64,000 nt of DNA from an uncultured Olsenella sp. (GCA_934660915.1 CAKUIF010000010.1:1-64000); one strand, 5' to 3'; counted from the stretch's first letter, positions 7,210 to 15,800 are shown. Program-made: numbers and translations. The notes: generated by a model not told the origin, from the sequence alone.

Positions 7210-8721
7210 ATGGGCCTTTTCTCACGCGCAAAGGCGTTTTTCAGCGGTAGCGCGAACGATCAATACCAATACGCCCTCCCAGGAGGTATCGAGTTCATAA
7301 CCGTCACGGACGGCGCGGGCAATGTGACCGCGGAACTCCATTCAAGCAACGAGCACCGAGACGCCTATTACTCCAACGCATTCCGCGCGTGTGAGCTTGC
7401 GAAGTGCCGACCCCTCGCATCACTCCCGGTCCACGTCTACAGGCGCAGGGACGGCGTCAGGGAGACCCCGAGCTACCGGTTCTGCAAGCGTTACGAGACG
7501 ATTCTTCGAACCAAGTGGAACCCCTTCATGTCCGCGTCCGAGGGCACCCGTTGGGCGATGATGACCAAGGACATCAAGGGCAACGCCTTTATGCGCCTTG
7601 AGGTGGACGGCGCGGGCCTTCCCGTCGCCATCTGGCCGCTTGCCCATAAGCCCGTTGTCGAGGTCTACAACGGCAGGCCCGTTTTCCGGTACGGCGGGGA
7701 CAAGTTCACAAAGCCGGGCTGCTACCTCGACTCTGAGATCATCTGGGTCAAGTCTCCGATTCTCGACCCCGATTGCCTTTACGGCGTCTCCCTCGCAGAG
7801 CTTGCCGCGCGTGAGCTTGGGCTTTCCATCGACCTTGAGGAGTTCTACGCCCGCACCATCAGCGGCGAGGGCACGTTCCCCGGTTGGCTTGAGACCCCGT
7901 CGAAGCTCGATAAGCAGGACTTCGAGACGCTTAAGCGGCAGCTGAGCGACGGCGGCGGAATTGTTCGCGCGGGCAAGGTGCGCATCTTCGACAAGGGCCT
8001 TACGTACAAGTCCAACTCGCAGAACATGGCCGACATGTCGCTGGTCGAGCAGGAGAAGTGGATTCTGCAGCAGACGTGCAGAACGCTTTCCGTGCCGCCG
8101 CAGGAGGTCTACGACCTCTCGCACGCCACGTACAGCAACGTCGAGCAGGGCGCTCTAGACTTCGCCAACAAGACGCTCATGCCCGAGTGCGACTCGCTTG
8201 AGCGGGCGCTGTCCGCGCCCGTCTGGGCTGCGGGCTACGAGGACTGCTACGTGCAGGTTGACATGAACGGCCTTCTTCGCGGCCTGTACAAGGACCGCAT
8301 GGAGGGCTACCGAATCGCAATCAACGCCGGGTTCTTCTGCGCGAACGACGCGCGAGCCAAGGAGGACTTGCCGCCGTTCGTCGGCGGAGAGGTGTTCTTC
8401 CGCCAGTCCTCGATGGTCCCGGTTGACCCCGAGACGGGCAAGGAGCTTGCCGAGCGTCACAACACGTCGCTTAGTTCCGCCCCGGCAAAAGAGCCTGAGC
8501 AGCCCGACACCGCCGATACAAGCAACGTGAGCGGCACCGCGCTTGCCGTCATCCACAAGGACATGCGCGACCGCCTGCGGGACCGCCTTGAGGACAAGGG
8601 CGACAGCCCGAAGCTGCGCGAGTTCGCCGAGAAGGTGTTGACCCCGCTTGCCGACGCATACGAGGTGGCGGGCATCGAATACGACCTGCAATCCGATATT
8701 GAGGAGATCATCAATGGTTGA
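7210..8721 (+). CDS. portal protein (HK97 type)
   Basis: About 503 residues. I use the ATG at 7210, because AAGGAG ends eight bases before it, rather than the GTG two codons earlier. Residues about 50-380 follow the phage portal fold (AYYSNAFRACELAKCRPLAS, then SxSEGTRWAMMTKDIKGNAF, and PPQEVYDL near 297-304). The portal forms the dodecameric DNA channel at one capsid vertex and docks TerL. The C-terminal about 90 residues are charged and probably disordered. It overlaps the protease gene by eight bases. Confidence 0.88.
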   Translation: MGLFSRAKAFFSGSANDQYQYALPGGIEFITVTDGAGNVTAELHSSNEHRDAYYSNAFRACELAKCRPLASLPVHVYRRRDGVRETPSYRFCKRYETILRTKWNPFMSASEGTRWAMMTKDIKGNAFMRLEVDGAGLPVAIWPLAHKPVVEVYNGRPVFRYGGDKFTKPGCYLDSEIIWVKSPILDPDCLYGVSLAELAARELGLSIDLEEFYARTISGEGTFPGWLETPSKLDKQDFETLKRQLSDGGGIVRAGKVRIFDKGLTYKSNSQNMADMSLVEQEKWILQQTCRTLSVPPQEVYDLSHATYSNVEQGALDFANKTLMPECDSLERALSAPVWAAGYEDCYVQVDMNGLLRGLYKDRMEGYRIAINAGFFCANDARAKEDLPPFVGGEVFFRQSSMVPVDPETGKELAERHNTSLSSAPAKEPEQPDTADTSNVSGTALAVIHKDMRDRLRDRLEDKGDSPKLREFAEKVLTPLADAYEVAGIEYDLQSDIEEIING

Positions 8722-9421
8722 TATTGAGGTGTACGGCGAGATCGGCGAGGACTACTTCTCTCCCTCGAACATGACCGCCGCCAAGTTCTCTAAGGCGCTC
8801 AAGGACGCGGGCGGCGATGACGTCACCGTTCACGTCAACTCTCCCGGCGGAAGCGTCTTCGACGCAAACGCCATGGCTGAGCAGATTAGGGCCTACTCCG
8901 GCAACGTCACCGCCAAAATCGAGGGCCTTGCCGCTTCCGCCGCGTCCTACTTCGCCCTCACCGCGAACAAGGTTGTCATGGGCAAGTCCGCCCTGATGAT
9001 GATTCACAACCCGTCCACCTACTGCATCGGCGGCGCTGAGGACATGCGCAAGACCGCCGACTTCCTTGAGAAGGTGCGCGACACCATCACCGTCCAGTAC
9101 GCGGACAAGTCCGGAATCTCCCGTGGGGAGATTGAGGAGCTTATGGACGCGGAGACGTGGTTCACCGCCGACGACGCTTTGGAGCGCGGCTTTGTTGACG
9201 AGGTGGCGGACGGCGCGCCCGTCACCGCCTGCATCACGAACGACTGGCTCAAGTCCTTCAAGAACGCCCCCGCAGACCTCAAGCAGGCGGCAGCGGGGGA
9301 CGCGGGCAAGACCATTCACCCCAGCAACAGTGAGCAACCGGATACGGGGGCCGTATCGGCGGGAGCGGGGGCCGCGCCCAAGCGAACTGTATGCGTCAAC
9401 GGACAGTTCATTAACTACTAA
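8714..9421 (+). CDS. ClpP-like prohead maturation protease
   Basis: A 235-residue S14-type serine protease. It shows VNSPGGSVFDANAMAEQI (about 41-58), the nucleophile motif GLAASAAS with S75, and the His motif MMIHNP with H98, as in ClpP. In HK97-like phages it cleaves the scaffolding (delta) part of the capsid protein during head maturation. The start is the ATG inside the end of the portal gene; the longer upstream frame lacks support. The C-terminal about 50 residues look disordered. Confidence 0.88.
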   Translation: MVDIEVYGEIGEDYFSPSNMTAAKFSKALKDAGGDDVTVHVNSPGGSVFDANAMAEQIRAYSGNVTAKIEGLAASAASYFALTANKVVMGKSALMMIHNPSTYCIGGAEDMRKTADFLEKVRDTITVQYADKSGISRGEIEELMDAETWFTADDALERGFVDEVADGAPVTACITNDWLKSFKNAPADLKQAAAGDAGKTIHPSNSEQPDTGAVSAGAGAAPKRTVCVNGQFINY

Positions 9422-9432
9422 GGAGAACCAAA

Positions 9433-10650
9433 ATGGCTATGTCCTCGCTCCAGATTCACAACAAGAAGCTCGACGTTGTGAACCAGATTGCCGACCTCAC
9501 CGAGAAGTTCAACGCCGCCGAGAACGCCGACGCCAAGGACGCGCTGCGCGACAAGATCAACGCGCTGAACGGCGAGGTCAAGACCTACGACGAGATTCTC
9601 GGCGACGTGCTCAACGAGGAGGATAAGATTCGCCGCGCCGGTGGCGTCCCCCTCGCCGACCCGAACGCAGCCGACGTGTTCAAGCCCAAGAACCTCGCCC
9701 AGGCTGTTCTTGGCAACCCCAAGGACTTCAAGGGCATCGACCTCAACAGGGGTCTTGCTGTCGTGCTTGACGAGTTCCAGGACTTCAAGCTGGTCGAGCA
9801 CAAGGAGACCCAGTACGACCTCCCGGCCCAGTACGCCGAGAACCTCCCGAACTTCGGCATCCTCTCCACGCTGCCGACCGCTACCACCAACTCCGACTCC
9901 GTGACCTTCTTCGAGGCCGACCCGACCAAGCTCAGCAACGCCGCCGACACCTGGACCCCCGGCAACACCATTAAGATGTCCGGCTTCGCCTGGAAGCAGC
10001 GCTCTTTCCACATGGAGCAGATCGCAAACGGCGTTCCCATTGTCGAGAACAACCTGCGCGACTACGGCACCCTCGCGGGCATCATCAACACCACCCTGCT
10101 CTACATGCAGGAGCTTGCTAAGTCTCAGCGCGTCGTTCGCGGCCCCAAGGCCAACTCCGAGACCGGCATCGTCGGCATCATTGAGCACGACGGCATCCAG
10201 AAGTTCACCAAGGCCACTGATGACACCATCGCCGACTGCGCTTACAAGATGGCAAACGACGTGTTCCTGGGCACCGGCTACTACGCGACCACCCTTGCCG
10301 TCCACCCGTATGTCGCCGAGTCCATCGTCCTCAACAAGGACAAGCAGGGCCGCTACATGAACCAGATGGTGAACGGCAAGCTGTGGGCGCTCAACGTGGT
10401 CCAGGACCTCAACCTCTTCACCGAGAAGGGCGAGACCGGAGCCGAGACCTACACCTACGGCATGATGGCCTACGCCCCCAACGCCGCCACCTTCTACACC
10501 AAGCTTGGCGAGACGCTTGAGATTGGCCTTGTCAACGACCAGTTCATCCGCAACGAGAAGACCGTCCGAATCAACGGCCAGTACGGCCTTGAGGTTCGAA
10601 TCCCCAAGTGCTTCTCCTACCTCGCCGACACCGGCGTCACCGGTCGATAA
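9433..10650 (+). CDS. major capsid protein (HK97 fold)
   Basis: A 405-residue capsid subunit with a strong ribosome binding site (AAGGAGAACC). The N-terminal about 75 residues are a charged coiled coil like the HK97 delta domain, removed by the protease encoded just upstream. The remainder, with the VPIVENNLRDYGTLAGII and ETGIVGI segments, fits the HK97 fold. The position after portal and protease is canonical. Confidence 0.88.
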   Translation: MAMSSLQIHNKKLDVVNQIADLTEKFNAAENADAKDALRDKINALNGEVKTYDEILGDVLNEEDKIRRAGGVPLADPNAADVFKPKNLAQAVLGNPKDFKGIDLNRGLAVVLDEFQDFKLVEHKETQYDLPAQYAENLPNFGILSTLPTATTNSDSVTFFEADPTKLSNAADTWTPGNTIKMSGFAWKQRSFHMEQIANGVPIVENNLRDYGTLAGIINTTLLYMQELAKSQRVVRGPKANSETGIVGIIEHDGIQKFTKATDDTIADCAYKMANDVFLGTGYYATTLAVHPYVAESIVLNKDKQGRYMNQMVNGKLWALNVVQDLNLFTEKGETGAETYTYGMMAYAPNAATFYTKLGETLEIGLVNDQFIRNEKTVRINGQYGLEVRIPKCFSYLADTGVTGR

Positions 10651-10653
10651 GCC

Positions 10654-11457
10654 ATGCCTGAGCTTGCGCCGGACACATGCACCAGAGTTGCCCTGACGGA
10701 GCTTGCCGGGGTCACCCTCGCGGGTGGCCCCGCCACGGCCCGCGTCGAGTCTGCGCGTAGCGGCGAGGTCAACGAGTGGGATATTGCGGGCGCGGCGGGC
10801 TTCCCCGCGACCGCCTGCCCAGACCTCATCACCGTCACGTGGGAGGTTTCCGGCGTAGCCGTGAGCGCGACCGTCGACCTCGTGGCGACCCGCTACTGCA
10901 CGCTCGACCAGATCAGGAACTACCGCGCCGACGAGTACCTGAGCGTCAATGCGAGCGACGAGGACCTATGGTGCGCCCGCGCCTGGGCCGAGGAGCAAAT
11001 CGAGGAAGCCGCCCACCGCATCTTCCAGCCCGTCGTGCGCGAGTGCTTCGTCGACCGCCCGAACTGCACGACCGTTGTCCTCCCGATGATGGGCGGCTTC
11101 TTCGCGCATGACATCATCGACGTGCTTTCCGCCACCGACCAGGACGGCAACGCCGTCGATGTCCGTAGGCACTCCGACGTGCAGCTCGACGTGCGGCGCA
11201 TGAGGGCGCAGACGGCGGCTAACGCCGTGCTCCTGCTCGGCATGAGACCTACCCCGGCTGCTATGTCCGGGGCCGTCATAGCCCTCGCTGCGTGGCGTCT
11301 GCTGCCAAGTGTCGCGCCAGACAACGCCACCTCAGCCACCGTCGGAGACAACTTCATGCACTTCGTTGTCGGCGGCGTGAACGGGGCCGCTACGTCGCTC
11401 CCTGAGGTGAACGCGTTCATCGACCGTTACGGGTTCAAAGACTATTTCGTGAGGTAG
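10654..11457 (+). CDS. head-tail connector protein
   Basis: 267 residues, with the ATG three bases after the capsid stop and no separate ribosome binding site, so probably coupled. The N-terminal about 75 residues look beta-rich. From about 77 on, RYCTLDQIRNYRADEYL and the helices that follow resemble gp6/gp15-type adaptor proteins that sit between portal and tail. Position is the main evidence, and the exact family is not certain. Confidence 0.6.
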   Translation: MPELAPDTCTRVALTELAGVTLAGGPATARVESARSGEVNEWDIAGAAGFPATACPDLITVTWEVSGVAVSATVDLVATRYCTLDQIRNYRADEYLSVNASDEDLWCARAWAEEQIEEAAHRIFQPVVRECFVDRPNCTTVVLPMMGGFFAHDIIDVLSATDQDGNAVDVRRHSDVQLDVRRMRAQTAANAVLLLGMRPTPAAMSGAVIALAAWRLLPSVAPDNATSATVGDNFMHFVVGGVNGAATSLPEVNAFIDRYGFKDYFVR

Positions 11458-11460
11458 GGC

Positions 11461-11928
11461 ATGGCTTTTGAAGACCTCTTCAGAGACTGCATTGAGTACG
11501 TCGAGGGGCTTGCAAGAGAAGCCCTCAAAGACGAGCGGGTCACCGTCACCGTCGGCGGCAACCCGACCTACCTTCCCAGCGAGTTCATCGTGCGCGAGAT
11601 CGTCCAGAACCCCGTGTTCTCCGACCGCGTCACCTCCGTCTGTGCGCTCGGCAAGGCCCAGGGAGCATACCGCGTTGAGTTCAACGTCGGGCTTGAGGCC
11701 TGGTCTACCAAGGCTTCTCTGCCCGTTGCCGCTGCGGACGTTCAGAGGTGGGCGCTGCTGCTGGTAAAGGCCGTCGCAGCCGATAAGACGCTGGGCGGGC
11801 TGGTTGTCCACGCCGAACCTTACGTGACCTCAAGCGGCACCGCTAAGGACGTGGACGGGCGCAAGTACATAGCAAGCATCGATTTCGGAATTCACATCAA
11901 GGCGGAGCTTGACCCCGCCGCTAACTAA
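11461..11928 (+). CDS. putative tail terminator/completion protein
   Basis: 155 residues, starting four bases after the connector stop. It has mixed alpha/beta content and no membrane segment. Genes of this size between the connector and the tail tube usually encode the tail terminator (gpU-like) that caps the tail and joins it to the head. The sequence itself has no motif I can name, so this is a positional call. Confidence 0.5.
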   Translation: MAFEDLFRDCIEYVEGLAREALKDERVTVTVGGNPTYLPSEFIVREIVQNPVFSDRVTSVCALGKAQGAYRVEFNVGLEAWSTKASLPVAAADVQRWALLLVKAVAADKTLGGLVVHAEPYVTSSGTAKDVDGRKYIASIDFGIHIKAELDPAAN

Positions 11929-11939
11929 GGAGAGCTAAT

Positions 11940-12950
11940 ATGGCACTCAATCCCTCTATCGGCCTTGCCGGTATCGCCCTTCAGAAGGGGCGCGGGCAGG
12001 TCGCCAAGACCCCGGCGTTCCTCCACGGCCTTACCGGCGGCTCGCCCTTCGGCGTTTCCCGCTCCATCGCCAACACCGCCGTTGCCTGCGGCAACCGTGC
12101 GCCGTCCGACGCCCGCGTTGACAAGATCGAGATCACGCCGTCTATCCAGACGCTTTGCTACCCTGACGTGTTCGGCCTGTACCTCTACCTCGCGCTCGGC
12201 AACGTGACTTCCGCCGCCTGCGAGGAGACCAACCTTAATGGCTACTACAAGCACGTGTTCACCATGGGCGCGGATATTCCCTACGCCACCATCTGGTCCC
12301 AGATCGGCGTCGACAACTTCACCCGTTCCGACGATTGCAAGCTCTCTACCCTTGAGCTGACCGCCACGGGCAACGAGCACCTTGCGATGCAGGCCGACTT
12401 CCACGGCTGCGGCGCTTCCTTCCTCTCCGCCATCCCCGGCAACCTCGAGGCTTCCTGCTTCAACGGCAAGTACACCACCACAGACTGCGATTTCAAGCTC
12501 GACACCGCATCCGACACCCCCGCCGAAGCCCTCGTGTTCGAAGCTTCCTTCACCATCGAGAACAACGTCACCGACCTTTCGGGCCTTGGCCGCTCCATGC
12601 CGCGCGACGTCGCCGAGGGCAACTGCAACGTCGGCGTTTCCGTGACCACCATCCCGGACAACATCCTCGAGTACCGCAAGATGGTCGCCGGTTCCGCCGC
12701 CGCAACCGGCGTTTCCTCCAAGGTCGTTCTCGGCAGCGTCTATTCCAAGTTCAACCACACCGATGACGCCAAGATGACCCTTGAGATTGCCGTGAACCAC
12801 ATCCCGTTCACCGCCGATTTCCCCGAGGTCGACCCCGAGGGCAACGAGGCCACCATCCAGTTCACCTCGGACGCCGCCATCATCAAGACGGCCAGCGAGT
12901 CCCCGGTGACCATCACCCTCATTAACAAGACGGCTTCCTACACCGCCTAG
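11940..12950 (+). CDS. major tail tube protein
   Basis: 336 residues with a good ribosome binding site (AAGGAG). The pattern of a long beta-rich protein beginning with IGLAGIALQKGRG, with a central GYYKHVFTMG segment, fits the Phage_tube_2-type tube proteins of siphoviruses. Subunits stack in hexameric rings around the tape measure protein. A strong terminator with a CAAGCAACG copy follows, ending the head module transcript. Confidence 0.75.
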   Translation: MALNPSIGLAGIALQKGRGQVAKTPAFLHGLTGGSPFGVSRSIANTAVACGNRAPSDARVDKIEITPSIQTLCYPDVFGLYLYLALGNVTSAACEETNLNGYYKHVFTMGADIPYATIWSQIGVDNFTRSDDCKLSTLELTATGNEHLAMQADFHGCGASFLSAIPGNLEASCFNGKYTTTDCDFKLDTASDTPAEALVFEASFTIENNVTDLSGLGRSMPRDVAEGNCNVGVSVTTIPDNILEYRKMVAGSAAATGVSSKVVLGSVYSKFNHTDDAKMTLEIAVNHIPFTADFPEVDPEGNEATIQFTSDAAIIKTASESPVTITLINKTASYTA

Positions 12951-12970
12951 ACCGCTATTCAAGCAACGAG

Positions 12971-12998
12971 GGGCCGGGGCATTCCCCGGCCCTTTTTT
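12971..12998 (+). terminator. strong terminator after the tail tube gene
   Basis: A perfect 9-bp GC stem (12971-12979 against 12984-12992) with a CATT loop is followed directly by six T. The motif CAAGCAACG (12960-12968) lies between the stop codon and the stem. The following tail fibre gene has its own AAAGGAG site just past the T-run. Confidence 0.93.
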
Positions 12999-13012
12999 AA
13001 AGGAGTTGACGC

Positions 13013-14059
13013 ATGGCTACCTCCATACCCATCAACCAGGACGGCACGATCAACCGAATCAACGTTGACGGCGACGAGTATTACTTCGGGCTTGAGGTGA
13101 ACCCCGAGTCTTTGGCCAAGGTCAACGCCGCAACCGACGCGGCAACAAAGGCGGCTGAGAAGGCAAATCTAGGCGAGTCCTCGCGCGTGGACGCCGAGAA
13201 TGCACGCGTAACCGCCGAGACCTCACGCGCAGACGCAGAGAAGGCGCGCGCCACTGCTGAGCAGACCCGCGCTGCCGACCAGCTCAAGAACAACACCGAC
13301 CAAGAGCAGAACAACGCTGCCGCACGTGGCCTTACGTACCACGTGTGCGGACTAGGGGAGTACCAGCTAGACACGGTGGACAAAGCGCACAACGTGCCCA
13401 CCGTGGACGGCAAGACCGGGGTTATGTACCTGACGCCGAAGGTGAGCGGCGCGACCATCGAGGACAAGTACGACCAGTGGATGTACATTGAGTACAAGTG
13501 GGAGCTGATGGGGGAGTCCGGCGTTCACATCGACCCGACCACCACGGACGATATTGACAGCATCGCCGCCGGTACGTCGGTCACCGCAGACAGGTTCATC
13601 AACACCACGGGGCTTAGCTACCTTTGGTCGAAGATTAAGGCGGCTTTCGCCCCCAAATCTCATAGCCATGCCGCGACAAGCCTTACCGGGACCCTCGCGA
13701 TCTCCAACGGCGGCACCGGGGCCACGACCGCTGCCGACGCGCTCACCAACCTAGGCGCGGCTGCGCAGACCGACCTTGCCGCGCTCCGGGATTCCGTATC
13801 CCAATACCACCCGGTAGGCTCGGTTGTCTTCTTAGCCAACGGCAAAAGCCCGTCATCCCTAGGCATCCCGGGAACGTGGGTCAGGACGTACTTCTCCATC
13901 GTCACCAACAAGAGACTCGCGTTCGACATTAAGGACGGTCTAACGGGTACCAACAGCGCGAACGTGCAGATTTACGCCTACAACGGCAGCGACGCGCAGC
14001 AGTTCTGGTTCTACACCAAGAACTATGGCGACGTTCACATGTGGGTGAGGACGGCTTAG
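13013..14059 (+). CDS. tail fibre with invertible C terminus (348 aa)
   Basis: The N-terminal half has a collagen-free coiled coil (about 35-100, regular ENARVTAETSRADAEKARA-type repeats) and a linker. The segment SHSHAATSLTGTLAISNGGT (about 219-238) is typical of tail fibres. The recombination site encodes residues 259-264 (RDSVSQ). Everything after that, 85 residues, is exchangeable. The present C terminus carries a collar-like motif HPVGSVVF...IPGTW and then a ricin-type lectin stretch (NVQIYAYNGSDAQQFWFY). It is likely the receptor-binding protein. Inversion would produce versions of 371, 318 or 369 residues. Confidence 0.85.
   Translation: MATSIPINQDGTINRINVDGDEYYFGLEVNPESLAKVNAATDAATKAAEKANLGESSRVDAENARVTAETSRADAEKARATAEQTRAADQLKNNTDQEQNNAAARGLTYHVCGLGEYQLDTVDKAHNVPTVDGKTGVMYLTPKVSGATIEDKYDQWMYIEYKWELMGESGVHIDPTTTDDIDSIAAGTSVTADRFINTTGLSYLWSKIKAAFAPKSHSHAATSLTGTLAISNGGTGATTAADALTNLGAAAQTDLAALRDSVSQYHPVGSVVFLANGKSPSSLGIPGTWVRTYFSIVTNKRLAFDIKDGLTGTNSANVQIYAYNGSDAQQFWFYTKNYGDVHMWVRTA
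13788..13802 (+). repeat. shufflon recombination site A
   Basis: GGGATTCCGTATCCC lies in the tail fibre reading frame and is the only plus-oriented copy. The 12-base core ATTCCGTATCCC is identical in all four sites. The 15-mer is an inverted repeat of GGGAT/ATCCC around a five-base centre. It is the junction between the constant and variable parts of the fibre. Confidence 0.9.
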
Positions 14060-14382
14060 AGTTCCCAAGCGACAGGTATCAAGAAGTTAAACGTGTTCTG
14101 CGCAGCGAGCGACACGGACTGCTCGACCGTGACCTTGATCGTGTGCCCGTCGCTCCCGTAGTTGACGTACACGCCGGGCTGCTTATTTGGGAAGACGCCG
14201 CGAAGGAGGATTTGCCCGCCAGATATGAACTTGCGCTCGGTCGTGACCGTGAACAGCGTGTTTCCTGTGCTCACGGACGCGGAGGGCGACACGTTGCAGC
14301 CAACGCAGACGCCCGCTAGGCATTCGTAGGTGTTGAGGTATAGGCCTGATGCTTGGCTGTGCGTGGTAGCGCCTATGTCTTG
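14056..14382 (-). other. silent tail-fibre C-terminal cassette B (108 codons)
   Basis: Read from site B on the minus strand, the frame set by the shared site continues open for 108 codons and ends at TAA. That stop overlaps the TAG of the expressed cassette on the other strand by two bases, so A and B lie back to back in one invertible segment. The product is beta-rich, with SxSTGNTLFTVTTERKFISG and a C terminus ending LIPVAWEL. No start codon with a ribosome binding site is present, so it is expressed only after inversion. Confidence 0.85.
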
Positions 14383-14393
14383 GGATACGGAAT
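14382..14393 (-). repeat. shufflon recombination site B
   Basis: The minus strand reads ATTCCGTATCCC, identical to the core of site A and opposite in direction. The bases just 5' of it on the minus strand (TAGC) include the stop codon of cassette C. Confidence 0.9.
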
Positions 14394-14394
14394 G

Positions 14395-14562
14395 CTACGA
14401 CAGGCGTACCTCTTTGCTTTTACCGGTCTTTGCGTTGTAGACCCCTATTGCCACATCGTTAAAGTAAAGACCCATTTTGAAGTCATCACCGACGAACCAA
14501 ATCTCGTAGTTGCCGTTAGGGTTCCTGCTTAATCCGACTTTCGACACAGAGACGTTAATGCG
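14395..14562 (-). other. silent tail-fibre C-terminal cassette C (55 codons)
   Basis: From site C on the minus strand the shared frame is open for 55 codons and stops at a TAG that touches site B. The product is short and beta-rich (NGNYEIWFVGDDFKMGLYF). It is the smallest cassette and would give a 318-residue fibre. It has no start codon of its own with a ribosome binding site. Confidence 0.82.
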
Positions 14563-14573
14563 GGATACGGAAT
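14562..14573 (-). repeat. shufflon recombination site C
   Basis: The minus strand reads ATTCCGTATCCC. As at site B it is preceded on that strand by TAGC, whose TAG is the stop of cassette D. The base after the core is G rather than A, so the first variable codon is CGC (Arg) instead of CAA (Gln). Confidence 0.9.
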
Positions 14574-14574
14574 G

Positions 14575-14895
14575 CTATGCGGCAATCCAGATGGAGTGGC
14601 CGATGTTGCGGCCGCCGCTAACCGCCGCTGCGCTGATAAAGACGACTTTGCCAGAATCCCAGACCTCGACCTCCGCTGTGTTGTTGGAGACGATGCCGTT
14701 TGCGTTGGCCAGCACAGACGGCTCTAGGAAGCCTCTGGCCGGGCGGAACCCGACTGGCAGAGTACCGGCTTCCCATACGCTGGTTGAAGCTTGGGAGAAG
14801 TTCCAAACCATCTCGACGATGAAACCTTTTTTGCGGTATGCGACAAAGTCGCCGGAGAAGCTCCCGCCGTACATAAATTGAAAGCCGACCTCTTG
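14575..14895 (-). other. silent tail-fibre C-terminal cassette D (106 codons)
   Basis: From site D on the minus strand the shared frame is open for 106 codons and stops at a TAG touching site C. The product looks like a jelly-roll or lectin-like beta domain (FVAYRKKGFIVEMVWNFS, then GHSIWIAA at the end). It has no ribosome binding site of its own. Inversion of 13788-14906 would fuse it to the fibre and give 369 residues. Confidence 0.85.
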
Positions 14896-14906
14896 GGATA
14901 CGGAAT
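14895..14906 (-). repeat. shufflon recombination site D
   Basis: The minus strand reads ATTCCGTATCCC. It lies one base from the TGA stop codon of the recombinase gene, so it marks the outer edge of the shufflon. Recombination here would not alter the recombinase coding sequence. Confidence 0.9.
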
Positions 14907-14907
14907 C

Positions 14908-15777
14908 TCACGCCCGCATAATCAGGCGCTCAACCTCGCGCTGCGCGTCCTTGCATATCCTGGGACGCGGCACGATGTAATGCTCATATGCGGTTGATAT
15001 GTCGGTATGGCCAAGCATCATCGCCACAGTCTCAATGCCGACCCCGGCTTCCACGGCAAGCGTGGCCCATGTGTGGCGGCACTCTGTCATCGACGTGTAC
15101 GCGGCACCCGCCTTCCGGCACACAGACCTGATACGCCTTGCTATGACGTTTGGCGACAGGTCGCAGAGAAGGCCCGTCCGGCCCTTGCGTATCGCGCGGA
15201 GCCTTCTTACAGCGAACCTAGGCAACCAGCATGAGCGGGCCGAGCGTTCGGTTTTCGGCGGCACTACAACCTCTTGACCACCAACAACCTGTCTTGACCT
15301 GCGTATTCTCACCTCGCCCGTCCTTAAGTCAATATCTGACCAGCGCAGCCCGCAGGCTTCGCCACGCCTTAACCCGAGCGTTACCGAGCATATCGCCACC
15401 GCCTCACACTCGCTGCCGTACAAGGCCCGAAGGTAGCTCGCCGTGCCCTCGGCATCCAGCACCTTCGGGCTATGCGCGGCCTTCCTGGGCAGCTCGACTC
15501 CCGCAGAAGTCGGATCGTACATGCGCACTCCCAGGCGGCGGATTGCCCACCGGATGATTTGTCGCAGGGTCTTGTACGCCTTCTCGGCTGCGCCTGGCAG
15601 CGCGAATCCGTCAACCAACGCCTGCAATTCCTCGGGCGTTATCGACTCAAGCTGAACGCCGGACCACCTAGGGCGCAGGTGCAGGTTGACCGCGCTTTCG
15701 TAGCCCTCGACCGTGCTTGCCCTTAGTCTCTTTCGCTTATCCGCCAAGTACTCCGACACTGCAATCTCGAACAGCAT
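14908..15777 (-). CDS. tyrosine recombinase, probable shufflase
   Basis: 289 residues. The N-terminal part (about 5-95) fits a SAM-like core-binding domain. The catalytic domain shows R137 (TLGLRRGE), K175, R234, H257 (MLGHTDIST) and nucleophile Y267 (AYEHY). The HxxR box reads TECR, so the usual first His is Thr231. Its 3' end abuts shufflon site D, which makes it the obvious enzyme for cassette inversion, like Rci of plasmid R64. It might also serve as the phage integrase, since no other is visible. It is read opposite to the structural genes, from a promoter in 15778-15900. Confidence 0.85.
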   Translation of the reverse strand: MLFEIAVSEYLADKRKRLRASTVEGYESAVNLHLRPRWSGVQLESITPEELQALVDGFALPGAAEKAYKTLRQIIRWAIRRLGVRMYDPTSAGVELPRKAAHSPKVLDAEGTASYLRALYGSECEAVAICSVTLGLRRGEACGLRWSDIDLRTGEVRIRRSRQVVGGQEVVVPPKTERSARSCWLPRFAVRRLRAIRKGRTGLLCDLSPNVIARRIRSVCRKAGAAYTSMTECRHTWATLAVEAGVGIETVAMMLGHTDISTAYEHYIVPRPRICKDAQREVERLIMRA

Positions 15778-15800
15778 ATTTCCCCTTTCACCGCCGGAAA

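Noticed and set aside
11925..12962. A 345-codon minus-strand frame under the tail tube gene
   Set aside because: Composition is Gly/Val/Asp-rich as expected for an antisense frame; tail tube gene order and ribosome binding site are clear.
14056..14874. Cassettes B and D as independent minus-strand genes starting at internal ATGs
   Set aside because: No ribosome binding sites, and the frames continue upstream through the ATGs right to the shared site, which fits silent cassettes instead.
13788..14906. A diversity-generating retroelement as the source of fibre variation
   Set aside because: There is no reverse transcriptase gene and no template/variable repeat pair; the exact inverted sites and the adjacent recombinase fit inversion.
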